Under the pieces are notes generated by a model. The model did not search any database and was not told where the DNA came from. It worked only from the letters and a program-made list of their open reading frames with translations. Made by a program: the position numbers and the translations under genes. From contig NC_065877.1 in NCBI RefSeq assembly GCF_933775445.1, positions 30,504,001 through 30,568,000 on the forward strand: a stretch of DNA of 64,000 nucleotides, in the 5' to 3' direction. Shown in pieces: positions 10,589 to 22,994 of this stretch. The DNA is from Argentina anserina. Lineage: Eukaryota; Streptophyta; Magnoliopsida; Rosales; Rosaceae. Each line of letters starts with the position of its first letter. Position 1 is the first letter of the stretch.

Positions 10589-11120
10589 CAGTTGAATCTC
10601 GATAAATTAATAATTTTGATTAAATAATAATCTTCTCTAGTCTCAACTCAGGACTAGTGTATATTACTAGGAACATCGCTAAATGCATAAGATAATAATT
10701 TTTGTGAAATCTCTTTAGGTCCCATCGAATATATAAAATAATAATTAATTTAATAGAATTTAAAAAATTAGTTAAAATGATTAATAATTGATCAAATATT
10801 TAAAAGAAACAGTGAATAAATTTCATAAAACAAATTAAGAAAAGTAATTATTTAAACTTACAATTTTAAAGTTATTTTTAGGCATGAAATTATACCAATT
10901 TAGGAAAGTGAATAAATATAGAATCTTAGCTAAAAATAGATATAGTAATCAAACTAAATGATTATCATCAATTCAGCTAACAACAAAACTCTCTATAAAA
11001 TAATAATTTATTAATTTATCTATAAATAAATGAATTATTCATTTATCGATAATATAATAAACCCACTAAAGTAATAATTTCTTCCGGCCTTAACATTATT
11101 CATTTATAGAAGTTTTACTG
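10589..11120. mobile_element. Emigrant-like (pogo/Tc1-mariner) MITE, array copy 1
   Basis: The element starts CAGTTGAATCTCGATAAATT and ends in the inverted form (revcomp CAGTAAAACTTCTATAAATG), with TA on both sides as target duplication. Its 532-bp length and CAGTxxAA..CTxTATAAATTAATA termini match what I know of Arabidopsis Emigrant MITEs, which are linked to the pogo-like Lemi1 element. It has no transposase. It must have inserted before the 1235-bp unit was multiplied, because all three units carry it. Confidence 0.75.
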
Positions 11121-11823
11121 TATGAGGAATTACGAGGAAGCGACAAGAATATTCCGAACTTTCATCAAATAATGCAGTAACCTTATTGGAAAATGGCACG
11201 TGTCTAAAAGTCAACAATGCTATAGGACTCGACGAGAATTTACTGGATCTTACATAACACATGCATTATAACTTTGTAAGTACATAACGACAACAACGTT
11301 ACACAACTTCTATGGAAAAACATTTGAACTCGATGTTTATGCCGCATATGGAAAGTGCCTATATAGTAACGACTACAACAACAATGTTATGGACTCACAT
11401 ATAAGAATAAACTGATGAACATATGCACAAACATTGTGATTACAAGAAATTGATATTTTTCAGCAATTTTTAATAATGATAATATGTTCAAAATGTTTCA
11501 TACTAAAAGTCGACTTGGAGAAGACCCAAGTGTGTAGCACATAAGTCATGCGTACATTTTGATGACAACAAAGTATTCAATAGTTTTATTAATGAAGGTT
11601 TGAAGATAGTCACACAATGACACTAGCCCTTTATTTCAATTTTTTTTTGGAAAAAGCACAAACTTATGTAGTTATATTGACATTCTTTCTAATGTTTTCT
11701 TGTCCTACTCGTGTAAAACTCGTACGTGTATAACACTCAAAAAGATATTAGATATATACATACAGTTGTAGAATATAGATTTTATGCATCAAATGATTGG
11801 CCTATATGAATGTCGGCTTAATA

Positions 11824-12355
11824 CAGTTGAATCTCGATAAATTAATAATTTTGATTAAATAATAATCTTCTCTAGTCTCAACTCAGGACTAGTGTATATT
11901 ACTAGGAACATCGCTAAATGCATAAGATAATAATTTTTGTGAAATCTCTTTAGGTCCCATCGAATATATAAAATAATAATTAATTTAATAGAATTTAAAA
12001 AATTAGTTAAAATGATTAATAATTGATCAAATATTTAAAAGAAACAGTGAATAAATTTCATAAAACAAATTAAGAAAAGTAATTATTTAAACTTACAATT
12101 TTAAAGTTATTTTTAGGCATGAAATTATACCAATTTAGGAAAGTGAATAAATATAGAATCTTAGCTAAAAATAGATATAGTAATCAAACTAAATGATTAT
12201 CATCAATTCAGCTAACAACAAAACTCTCTATAAAATAATAATTTATTAATTTATCTATAAATAAATGAATTATTCATTTATCAATAATATAATAAACCCA
12301 CTAAAGTAATAATTTCTTCCGGCCTTAACATTATTCATTTATAGAAGTTTTACTG
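11824..12355. mobile_element. Emigrant-like MITE, array copy 2
   Basis: Copy of the 10589-11120 element carried by unit 2 of the tandem array, offset by exactly 1235 bp. Confidence 0.75.
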
Positions 12356-13058
12356 TATGAGGAATTACGAGGAAGCGACAAGAATATTCCGAACTTTCAT
12401 CAAATAATGCAGTAACCTTATTGGAAAATGGCACGTGTCTAAAAGTCAACAATGCTATAGGACTCGACGAGAATTTACTGGATCTTACATAACACATGCA
12501 TTATAACTTTGTAAGTACATAACGACAACAACGTTACACAACTTCTATGGCAAAACATTTGAACTCGATGTTTATGCCGCATATGGAAAGTGCCTATATA
12601 GTAACGACTACAACAACAATGTTATGGACTCACATATAAGAATAAACTGATGAACATATGCACAAACATTGTGATTACAAGAAATTGATATTTTTCAGCA
12701 ATTTTTAATAATGATAATATGTTCAAAATGTTTCATACTAAAAGTCGACTTGGAGAAGACCCAAGTGTGTAGCACATAAGTCATGCGTACATTTTGATGA
12801 CAACAAAGTATTCAATAGTTTTATTAATGAAGGTTTGAAGATAGTCACACAATGACACTAGCCCTTTATTTCAATTTTTTTTTGGAAAAAGCACAAACTT
12901 ATGTAGTTATATTGACATTCTTTCTAATGTTTTCTTGTCCTACTCGTGTAAAATTCGTACGTGTATAACACTCAAAAAGATATTAGATATATACATACAG
13001 TTGTAGAATATAGATTTTATGCATCAAATGATTGGCCTATATGAATGTCGGCTTAATA

Positions 13059-13590
13059 CAGTTGAATCTCGATAAATTAATAATTTCGATTAAATAATAA
13101 TCTTCTCTAGTCTCAACTCAGGACTAGTGTATATTACTAGGAACATCGCTAAATGCATAAGATAATAATTTTTGTGAAATCTCTTTAGGTCCCATCGAAT
13201 ATATAAAATAATAATTAATTTAATAGAATTTAAAAAATTAGTTAAAATGATTAATAATTGATCAAATATTTAAAAGAAACAGTGAATAAATTTCATAAAA
13301 CAAATTAAGAAAAGTAATTATTTAAACTTACAATTTTAAAGTTATTTTTAGGCATGAAATTATACCAATTTAGGAAAGTGAATAAATATAGAATCTTAGC
13401 TAAAAATAGATATAGTAATCAAACTAAATGATTATCATCAATTCAGCTAACAACAAAACTCTCTATAAAATAATAATTTATTAATTTATCTATAAATAAA
13501 TAAATTATTCATTTATCGATAATATAATAAACCCACTAAAGTAATAATTTCTTCCGGCCTTAACATTATTCATTTATAGAAGTTTTACTG
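13059..13590. mobile_element. Emigrant-like MITE, array copy 3
   Basis: Copy of the 10589-11120 element carried by unit 3 of the tandem array. It has private changes such as taatttcgat near the left end and ataaataaataaatt near the right end. Confidence 0.75.
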
Positions 13591-14039
13591 TATGAGGAAT
13601 TACGAGGAAGCGACAAGAATATTCCGAACTTTCATCAAATAATGCAGTAACCTTATTGGAAAATGGCACGTGTCTAAAAGTCAACAATGCTATAGGACTC
13701 GACGAGAATTTACTGGATCTTACATAACACATGCATTATAACTTTGTAAGTACATAACGACAACAACGTTACACAACTTCTATGGCAAAACATTTGAACT
13801 CGATGTTTATGCCGCATATGGAAAGTGCCTATATAGTAACGACTACAACAACAATGTTATGGACTCACATATAAGAATAAACTGATGAACATATGCACAA
13901 ACATTGTGATTACAAGAAATTGATATTTTTCAGCAATTTTTAATAATGATAATATGTTCAAAATGTTTCATACTAAAAGTCGACTTGGAGAAGACCCAAG
14001 TGTGTAGCACATAAGTCATGCGTACATTTTGATGACAAC

Positions 14040-15229
14040 AACGTTATAGGACTCAACTTGAATGAGCTAAACTTATATGGCACATCGCTGTGTTCATGAA
14101 AACAATTTTATGTGGATTTTACTCTAGTACATTATGTTTATTTTTTAATTTTCCCAAACTTCAAAGAGGACATTTGTATATTTCCATGTCTCCAAAACCA
14201 TATAGGTGATTAGCAATATTGTTCTATAAACTAAAGATATAGATCTCATAAACTATATAAAAAAAAGCTCAAAATCTTCTCTCGAGTAAAATCAAAAGAA
14301 AAGTGAGCTCTATACCGTCATACTTGGTATCTAGAAGAAATGAATTGTATTAGATTTTGTTCGATAAATGACATTTCTCGAAGAAAAAGAGAAATTAGAG
14401 TCCGCTTTCAAATTAGGGAGCTTTGATTCATGCTTCAAAAAATAGTATTTGGACTTCATTACTTAATAAACCTCAATTTCACTTTTACAAATGCTCAAAA
14501 TGCTATTTAAACCTCCTTAGTTTTCCAAAAATGCTCATAATCCAATTAAATTGCTATCTATTAATTTATTTCCAATTCTAATATTCAATTGTTATAGACA
14601 ACTCGAAAAATTCTTAATAATTACACAATTCATCTCAAATTAATTTTCACTTTCACTCCTAAATTTATAATTAATAATGTTTTTTTTCATTGATTGATTT
14701 AGAACTCACCAAATATTAAAATCCACGAAAAATTCAAACATTAATTAAACAATTGTTTCCCTTAGATCCTAAACGAAATTTATCAAAACTCATATAGCTT
14801 GTAATTGATATGTGATGATTGATAATATTATTTGCTGTAATTTTTAATAATAAAAAAGTAATTAAACAAGTCATCTTATTCTAATTTTTAAAATGGAATT
14901 TTTCTTGTAATAAATAAAGAATTGACGAAAAAGGAAAATTTTATTTATATTTACTATTGCAAAATAGGTATATTTAGAATTCTCTTATTTTATCCCTTTT
15001 TGTTCACTCTTATATATTCTTTTGATAATTTCATATATGTTGAAAAAGTTAATACTAACTTGGAAAAAGAGGGAGTTTCAAAGTCCAAACTATTATATGA
15101 GGTATGAATAGAAGGTCATTTCAAATTATTGTAAATCAATTAAAAAAAAGGTTTTGCAAAAGCAAAAAAATAATACAAAAAGGTCAAAGTAGCCGTTACA
15201 GACCACCATCACCTCCAGCTACGCTCCTA
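14040..15229. other. AT-rich intergenic DNA
   Basis: Very AT-rich sequence with no recognised gene. The open frames are leucine/isoleucine/tyrosine-rich products of base composition. The right part is presumably the promoter of the 22-exon gene. Confidence 0.5.
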
Positions 15230-15247
15230 TCTTCTTCTTCTTCTTCT

Positions 15248-15294
<47 letters not shown>
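15230..15294 (+). repeat. (TTC)n(TC)n microsatellite in the 5' leader
   Basis: About eight TTC units run into some 20 TC units, 125 bp upstream of the start codon of the 22-exon gene. CT-rich tracts are common in plant 5' leaders. Length variation here could affect transcription or translation, which is inference. Confidence 0.9.
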
Positions 15295-15297
<3 letters not shown>

Positions 15298-15418
15298 CAC
15301 TGATCTCCATTACTTTTCGTCTCTTCACACTTCAAATCTCTCAGACCCAATTCACCAAACACTGATAAATCTTCAATCTTGAAATTTCTCAATCTCAAAA
15401 ACCCTAAATTCATCCAAA

Positions 15419-18400
15419 ATGTTCACAGAAGGTCTCGACGAAAACGCAATCAAGTGGATCAAACAGGTAAACCCAATTCAATTCAACCCCTCATTTTCCT
15501 AACCCCACTCCAAGTTTCCATTTTTATCTCCAATTTTACTCTTTCTACTTTTTTCCAGGGTTCAGATCTAGACCCACCGGAGCAACTGCCTCCGGCGCCG
15601 CCAAGAATCCGATCACCGCTCACCGAGAAGCTCACCTCCGATCATTTCCCCAAGTCCCCATTACTCTTCAGCTCCAACAATGCTCTTCCTCCACTCAAGT
15701 TCCACTCCGGTCTGCTCGCACCTCACATTCCGGCGGCGGCTTCGTCGTGCCTGAGCAGCGACATGGACGTCGACGAAGACGATGAAGAGAGCGTGGATTC
15801 GGTCTTCGAGGAGTGTTCGGGAGCTAATTGCTCAGATGAGGAATCGAAAGCTCAGATGGAGTGGTGTGAAGAAGAAGAAGAAGAGGAGGAGATGAGTAGG
15901 TTTGGTGAGAAGGGTAGGTATGGATTGAATAGAGGGTTTATGATGGAGGGTTTAAGAGTTGAGGTTCCTAGAAGGTTTACTGAGAGTGAGGTTGGGTTTA
16001 AGCAGAGGTGTCCACCCAAAACTTATACACCTTCAACTGCCAATCAGCTTCTTAGAAGAGTTCATCTTCGAAATGCCATTGTAAGGATTGATGCTTTTGG
16101 TTTCATTGTGCTGTGTTTGAATGTGATTTTGAGTGTTGTCTTGGTTTCTAGGAGACTAACTCAAATGTTGTGTTGGTTGCTTTGCTTTTATGATATTGTG
16201 TTTATTTGTGGATGTTGAATTTTGTGTTGGTGGGGTTGTTGTGTAGGGGACTACCCCAAGTGGTGATGAATGTGGGATGCTTAGAGATTCTTCGGACTTG
16301 GGAACACCAAGTGCGCCTCCCATTTTCGAGATTGCAAGTGATGAGAAGGGCTTTGAGGTTGAGAGTGAATCAAGGGAATGCAATGGGAATGAAAATTGGA
16401 CTTGCCCGACAAGGGAGGAAGTGTGTTATGGTGAGAGTGTAGAAGGTGTAGCAGATGTCGGTACTAGTTCTGTGAAAGCTTTTGAACTTGATGACAGGTA
16501 TGGAGTATTGAATTGTTTTCTACGTTGGGTTTTTGATTGTTATAGGCTAATTAGGCTTATAAAATTGTCTGACATTAATGTTCTGCAGAGTCAATGAAAG
16601 CATAGCTGGAGAGACAAATATCCCTTCTGTGCAAGCCAGCCGGTTGGACCACTCATCGCACTATTGTACCAGGTATACCCAATGTTTAATAAAATTTCTT
16701 AAGAAGTCAGATTTCATTATGAGAGGGCATGTACAATGTAGTAATAGATAGGTAATATTAGTTTTTCTATTATTGAATTTGGTAACAGTTTTTATACATT
16801 TAGTTATATGGCATATTAATTGAATCATTGCAGTGGTCAATATGCCTGGCAAACTTTGGTTGCACATGAGGCATGTACACGCTTATGCCTACAAGCATGG
16901 GCAAGAGGCTGCACCGAGGCACCCGATTTTCTCCGTGATGAGTGCCTAGCTCTTCGGAACGCCTTTGGGTTGGTCATCTCCTCTTGATATTAGATATCTT
17001 TTCAGTTTCAAGCCTGGTTCTCCTCTTTGAAGTAACATTTTGGCTTTACACTCTTAATTTAACAGACTAAACACCTTCTTGCTGCAATCCCGAGGTATGC
17101 AACCACTAGACGCAAAGACTAGTAGGAATGCAGAACAAACTTCCCATCCGAGGGCAAAGAAGGTGGTCGGAAAGATAAGAGTGGAAGGTATGCTCTAAAT
17201 AACTCAATCTAAAAGTTGACTATTGAGAATGGACTAAGATTTACTTTTCATATCAAGAGGTTCATTGCCACTAAATTTGAATTTCAAGATTCTTTTTCTC
17301 CTAATAAAATTACCTGATTTAATTACCACTGTTTTGGAATCCAAAAATTATGAAAGATATTCTCAACCGTCTCTTAAAACTGATGGCAGGCTTATATTGT
17401 AGCATGTTTGATGATGACATTTCATATGCAGTGCAATTGTAAATGTTATAAACCATATATCATGCATTTGTAATGTAATCTAGTCTTGGAATGATGGCAG
17501 TGAAGAAGCTTCGAGTAATACCAAGAAGGAAACTGAAGAGCACATTTTCACAGCGAGGTTCAATGTATATGCAAGCAGGGGCTGAATATGTCCGACATGT
17601 TTCATCACTAGTAAAGACCAGCATAAGCTCCTTAAAGTCCTCCTCATTAGTAGTTACAACTGAAGGTATGTGCTGTTACCGAACCTCTCATGTTCTACTC
17701 AAGTTAAATTGGTATTAGGGCTTAATCTAAAACTGTCATTTACTCATTGCATTAGAATCCTACGGTTTTATTATTATTTATTATGATAAGTACAAATACA
17801 TATCTTTGTGTTGAATTTATTCATTGCCTGTCCTGTGTGTCATACTGACATTAATAAAAAAGTTATATGATCTTTCATGTACCAATAGAGATTTTTAATT
17901 ACTGAATTGGGCTTGCAGAGTCACTGTCATGCATATTCCAACTCAATAGCACCACTGAGGATTCTGTAGTGGAGCCAAGTGCAGCAATCTGCTTGCGCCC
18001 CAGAAGCGGGGATTACCATGTCTTGTAAGTTTCTTTATACACATTGGGAAGAGATTGATTTCTAGGCCTTCGTTCTCTTCTTTTCTTAATCATTTGATAT
18101 AGAATTATTGTGTCCCGTATCTCCTCTTGATTCCTACCTGAAGTTCCCGTGCCTAGTTAAGGATACTACCCAAATTGTAGGTCAGCCCCTGCAGAGATCA
18201 CATACTTACATGATTGACAAATCATATTATGCAAAGGAATCACACATAAATTTATGTTTCAGTTTCCCAGAGAGTCAAGCGGATTCTCTTCTAGTGGAAG
18301 TTCAAGACATGAAGAAATCGGTCCAAGGTCGAACCAGAATTCCTATTTCCTCCTTGATAGAAAACACTGTATGCATTCTTCTCTTATCATCACTGTCAAA

Positions 18401-21400
18401 CTTTTCTAGAGGAGCCATAATCTTCTACCATTGACATGTTATTTGATATTATTTTCTTGAAATTGCAGGGTGATAAAGTTCGGTGGTGGCCTTTACATCA
18501 TGATGATCAAGAATGTATTGGGAAAATTCAGCTTTGTGTTGGTAGTACAATAACAAATGATGAAGCTAATCATATTAAGGTTTTATTTCTTACCGTTTCA
18601 ATCCAAGATTATCGATTGCTATTTTGATGTGATCATTAGTGGAAGCATGAGAAGGTGTAGGTAGCAAGATAGCAATTCTTTTGTCTAAGCTATATAGGCT
18701 CTCACGTGTACTATTTGGGACATTATAGAGTGGACCAGTTGCGGAGACTCTAGCCTATGATCTTTTGTTAGAGGCTGCTATGCGAGCGCAAAAGTTTCAT
18801 TCCCGAAACTTGAGGGTGCATGGACCATGGAAGTGGTTATTGGAGGAATTTGCAGACTATTATGAAGTTTCCAAGTCGTACACGAAGTTGAGGTACCTTT
18901 TGTCAAACTTCAGTGAACATCATTATTGATGTAGCAGCATTATGGTCAGAGAAACAAAGAAATGGCATTATCATGCTACTCTTTGTGATGACATAATATA
19001 CTCACTGCCCTCTGTTTTCTTTGTAGATATCTTTCACATGTCATGGATGTCGCCACTCCAACAAAAGATTGTTTGGAGCTTGTGAATGAATTGCTTGTAC
19101 CTATAATAAAGGCCAGGAGTGAAAAATGTTTGACAAGGCAGGAGGTAGGGAGGGCTCTAACAATAAACACTTACACCTAGTTTACACATAGTACATTGAC
19201 TTATATTCATATATCTATTTTTTTTTGCAATAATTAGTCAAATGTACGCTAAAATCACCATTCGTTTTCATTCATTTCTGTGAAAATGGATCTTAATTTT
19301 TGTCTTTTGGGCTGTGATCTTGGTTTCTTGCAGAAAAGTATACTTTTAGATTGTGAAACCCAAATTGAAAGTCTTTTGGCTAGTGTTTTCGAAAACTATA
19401 AGTCACTGGATGAAGGCTCTCCTTCTGGGTTAGCAGACTTGTTTGGTCCAACTCCAGAGTTTGCAGCACCAGCTCTAGCTCCTGCAGTACAAGTATACAC
19501 TCTCCTTCATGATATCCTTACTGTGGATGCACAGACTATGCTGCAAAACTATCTGCAGGTAGGTACATGAAAATTCTATATTGATATGATCTCCTTATGT
19601 TTCTGTAAGTGAACTCGTAAATGTATGAATAATGGGATGAATTTGGATATCTTAGTTTCTTACCCTCAAATAATTATAACCTAGAGTAGATAATAATCAG
19701 AATTTGCACAAGTAGTTCATCATGACTTGGAATTTAGTAGAAGATAATGCTACTCGCCTTCTTATCTTTGGTGAAATAGAGAATAAAAACAAGTTATCAC
19801 TAAAATCTTTGCATACTTGATATATTGGAAGCAAACAGTTGAAAACAGACTTTAGCTTTTTTCAAGAGTCTGTAGATAATAATTATAACCTAGAGTAGAT
19901 AATAATCAGAATTTGCACAAGTAGTTCATCATGACTTGGAATTTAGTAGAAGATAATGCTACTCGCCCTCTTATCTTTGGTGAAATAGAGAATAAAAACA
20001 AGTTATCACTAAAATCTTTGCATACTTGATATATTGGAAGCAAACAGTTGAAAACAGACTCTAGCTTTTTTCAAGAGTCTGTAGATGACTTCCTGCCCAA
20101 ACCCTCATAAAGGCAGGCTTCTTGGGTTACTTTGCACTGCATTTTGATTGCCTACTCTTGACAAATTGAAGTCTAAGAAATGTATATTCTAACAGATGGC
20201 AGCTAAAAAAAGATACCGGAAGCACATGCTTGAGACTGATGAGTTTGTGTCAAATAACTCTGAAGGTTTCCTTATGGATTCTATATCAATCTCCACTGCA
20301 TATTTGAAAATGAAGAACTTGTGTACAAATATACAGAAAGAAATTCAGGCAGACATCAAGATTCACAACGAGAATGTACTCCCCAGGTGCTGACTCTTCT
20401 TTTCTCATCTAATGCTGACTCATTCTTTAACATTATGGTTATTTTTGATACATGTATATCTCCCCAACAACCCTCTACTAAAAATGACTTCATATATTTT
20501 CTAACAAAGTTTACCCTATTTCCAGTTCAATTGATCTCTCGAATATCACAGCTGCCATTTACAGCACAGAGTTGTGCAATAGGCTTCGAGCATTTCTTGC
20601 TGCCTTGCCCCCATCTGGTCCACAGCCACATGTAAATGAGCTTCTAGTTGCAATTGCCGATTTTGAAAGGAACCTTGAATCTTGGGATATCAGGTCTGTG
20701 AGTGAAATTTGTGTTAGCATACAGTTGAGTTCAGATTGCAGCCAGAAAATTGCGTTCTTTCCTATAATTATGATTGCTTTCTGATTCAGTGGTTTGTTTC
20801 TTTCAGTCCAGTGCAGGGTGGTGTGGACTCGAAGAATCTGTTTGACAATTATATAATGCTCTGGGTAGAAGATATGCAACTCAACTTGCTTGACCTTTGC
20901 AAGGCAGAAAAGGTACTGTTTAAATATGACATGCACACGACTCGCATTCAACATTCACAATCTCAATCAATTTATGGGGCCGGAAATGCATCATTCTGGA
21001 ACTGTGTCAGCTTTAACCAACTAGATGTCTGAATAATGTTGCAGGTGCCGTGGTCTGGAGTTTCAACAAATCATTCTACCTCACCATTTGCGGAGGAAAT
21101 GTATGAAAAAATCAGAGAGAATCTCATTCAATATGAAGTGGTTATCAATCGATGGCCTCAATACTCCTTGATTTTGGAAAATGTGAGTTCTCATCTCAGC
21201 CCTAAAGAATATTCCACGAGCTTGGAACTCAATCGTTTATCGTTGTTAAATCCTCATGTCTACTATTGTTGGATTGTTTAAGGCCGTTGCAAATGTGGAA
21301 AGGGCAATCATAAAAGCACTGGAGAAGCAATACAATGATATCTTGACTCCCTTAAAAGATACTATCCAAAAGAGGCTTAACACACAGGTCCAGAAGCTCA

Positions 21401-22503
21401 CAAGGAGGCAATCAGTTACAATCTATTCTGTGCCTAATCAGGTGAGTTCAGTATTCCTACAGGGGGCCTAAACATGGTATCAGAATGCTAGAATCTACTC
21501 CTTCTAGTTAAACACACACTCACAGATACATACGTTAGAATTTCATATTAGTAATAGTTTATTCTTACCAATGTGTCTGTTCATCAGCTCGGGAAATTTT
21601 TAAACACCATGAAGAGAATTCTTGATGTCCTACACTGTAAAGTAGAGGACATCTTAAAGTCTTGGGCCTCCTATTTGCCTGTCATGGGAGAAAGCAAGAA
21701 GGCACAATTCGGTGAGCAGATGAATGGAATCACGGTTTTATTAAGGACAAAGTACAAAACCTATCTGCAGGCAACAGTTGGGAAGCTCATTAGCAATGTA
21801 GGTGCACAAAATAGTTTCTTTATTTTTCTTTTTTAGTTTTCAAACTTTTGGCCACTTTATGCTAAAATAGTAAGCACTCTTGACACTCCACAACAACATT
21901 GTTTCAGCTGCAAGCTAACCGTAATACAAGGCTCCAAAGGATTCTAGAAGAGACTAAGGAAGAAGATGGAGAGGCTGAGGTCCGTGAAAGAATGAATGCA
22001 CTGAACTCCCAGCTTGTCGACTCAATTTCCAACTTGCACGAGGTTTTTACAAGTCAAATATTTATCGCGATCTGTCGTGGATTCTGGGATAGAATGGGGC
22101 AGGTAAACAAGAACGAGTGAATTACACACGACACTCACTATACTAAAGTCTCTTGATCTTGACAAGACTCAATCCCTTTGTTTCAGATTGTTCTAAAATT
22201 CCTTGAAGGCAGGAAGGAAAACCGAGTGTGGTACAATGGATCGTATTATGCTCTCGGGGTAAGCATCAGATATATGAATCCTTAGAAACTGCACTGCCAA
22301 ATTGAGTTCTGCATTTTCTTAACTTCACTCTGTTTTGTTTGCAGATACTGGACGATACATTTGCTTCCCAAATGCAAAGACTACAAGGAAATGCTCTGCA
22401 AGAAAAAGATATTGAGCCCCCTCGATCAGTAATTGAAGCCCGATCGATTCTTTGTAGGGATACGCCAAATGCTGCAGATGCATCAACTTACTTCTATGTT
22501 TAG
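15419..22503 (+). CDS. Conserved plant protein of unknown function (At4g24610/At5g65440-like)
   Basis: Twenty-two exons join without a frame break to 1184 residues. Exons are 15419-15466, 15559-16080, 16247-16497, 16589-16672, 16834-16968, 17066-17187, 17501-17665, 17919-18024, 18263-18368, 18469-18579, 18729-18892, 19027-19144, 19334-19558, 20196-20386, 20526-20693, 20807-20912, 21045-21182, 21283-21441, 21588-21797, 21908-22102, 22187-22258 and 22345-22503. The start MFTEGLDENAIKWIKQ and the end TYFYV recall the uncharacterised Arabidopsis pair named in the call. Visible parts: a proline-rich N-terminus, an acidic stretch (MDVDEDDEESVDSVFEE) with a poly-Glu run, a region that reads like a lipid/C2-type beta domain (DSLLVEVQD...RIPISSL), and a long alpha-helical C-terminal half. 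There is no signal peptide or membrane helix. It is probably cytosolic; function is not known. It converges on the FPA-like gene. Confidence 0.88.
19670..20085. repeat. 208-bp tandem duplication inside an intron
   Basis: Two consecutive copies (19670-19877 and 19878-20085) lie in the intron between exons 13 and 14 of the 1184-residue protein gene. Only a few differences are visible, such as cgccttctt/cgccctctt and actttagc/actctagc. The duplication is recent and leaves the flanking splice sites intact. Confidence 0.9.
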
Positions 22504-22994
22504 CATAGCTACATATGGCATCTGATTTTTCATGCTGATCGTGGATTTAATCAGTACAGAATTTTCATGAAGATATGATAGTATACATGTATAGTGAGCG
22601 CACAATGTGTCAGTCATCCATTCATTCAAATCATTCTTGTGTAATTAATAAACAACCTTGTACTGAATTCTTCATATATAAAAAGCGAATTTACATTTTT
22701 TCTCCTTTTGGTATCAATTGTGATTTCTTTTTGTTGTGATGGGAATATACTCAGTGCAAAAAAAAAAAGGAAAGCCCAAGAATGCAAAAGGGACGGCAGA
22801 AACCAAGAAATATCTACTTGAACAATCAAAATTTTAAAAAATTTACATCTAATCACATCAGGTAAAAGGAAAACTTATGTGCAAAGAGTAAAACCTGAAA
22901 TTTCTTGCACCTCTACTACCGGACTGTCAAAACTTAATCGGCCGCAATGGCCCACAATTAGATGAGATCAACATACTAATATCTCTAGCGCTTG
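22504..22994. other. Convergent 3' regions (22-exon gene / FPA-like gene)
   Basis: About 490 bp separate the two stop codons. This holds both 3' untranslated regions. FPA is known to control poly(A)-site choice, and convergent neighbours depend on clean 3' ends. No specific signal is claimed here. Confidence 0.5.

Larger units (their letters stand above)
10335..14039. repeat. Three tandem copies of a 1235-bp unit
   Basis: Units at 10335-11569, 11570-12804 and 12805-14039 have exactly the same 1235-bp period. They differ at only a handful of visible positions; for example aaaaaca in unit 1 is caaaaca in units 2 and 3 near the end, and one cg/ca change sits in a tttatcgataa block. Both internal junctions are identical (gatgacaac|aaagtattc). 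No open frame of useful length exists. Each unit has an Emigrant-like MITE and one CACGTGTC (G-box/ABRE-type) motif. The near-identity shows recent tandem duplication, or ongoing homogenisation. Confidence 0.95.
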
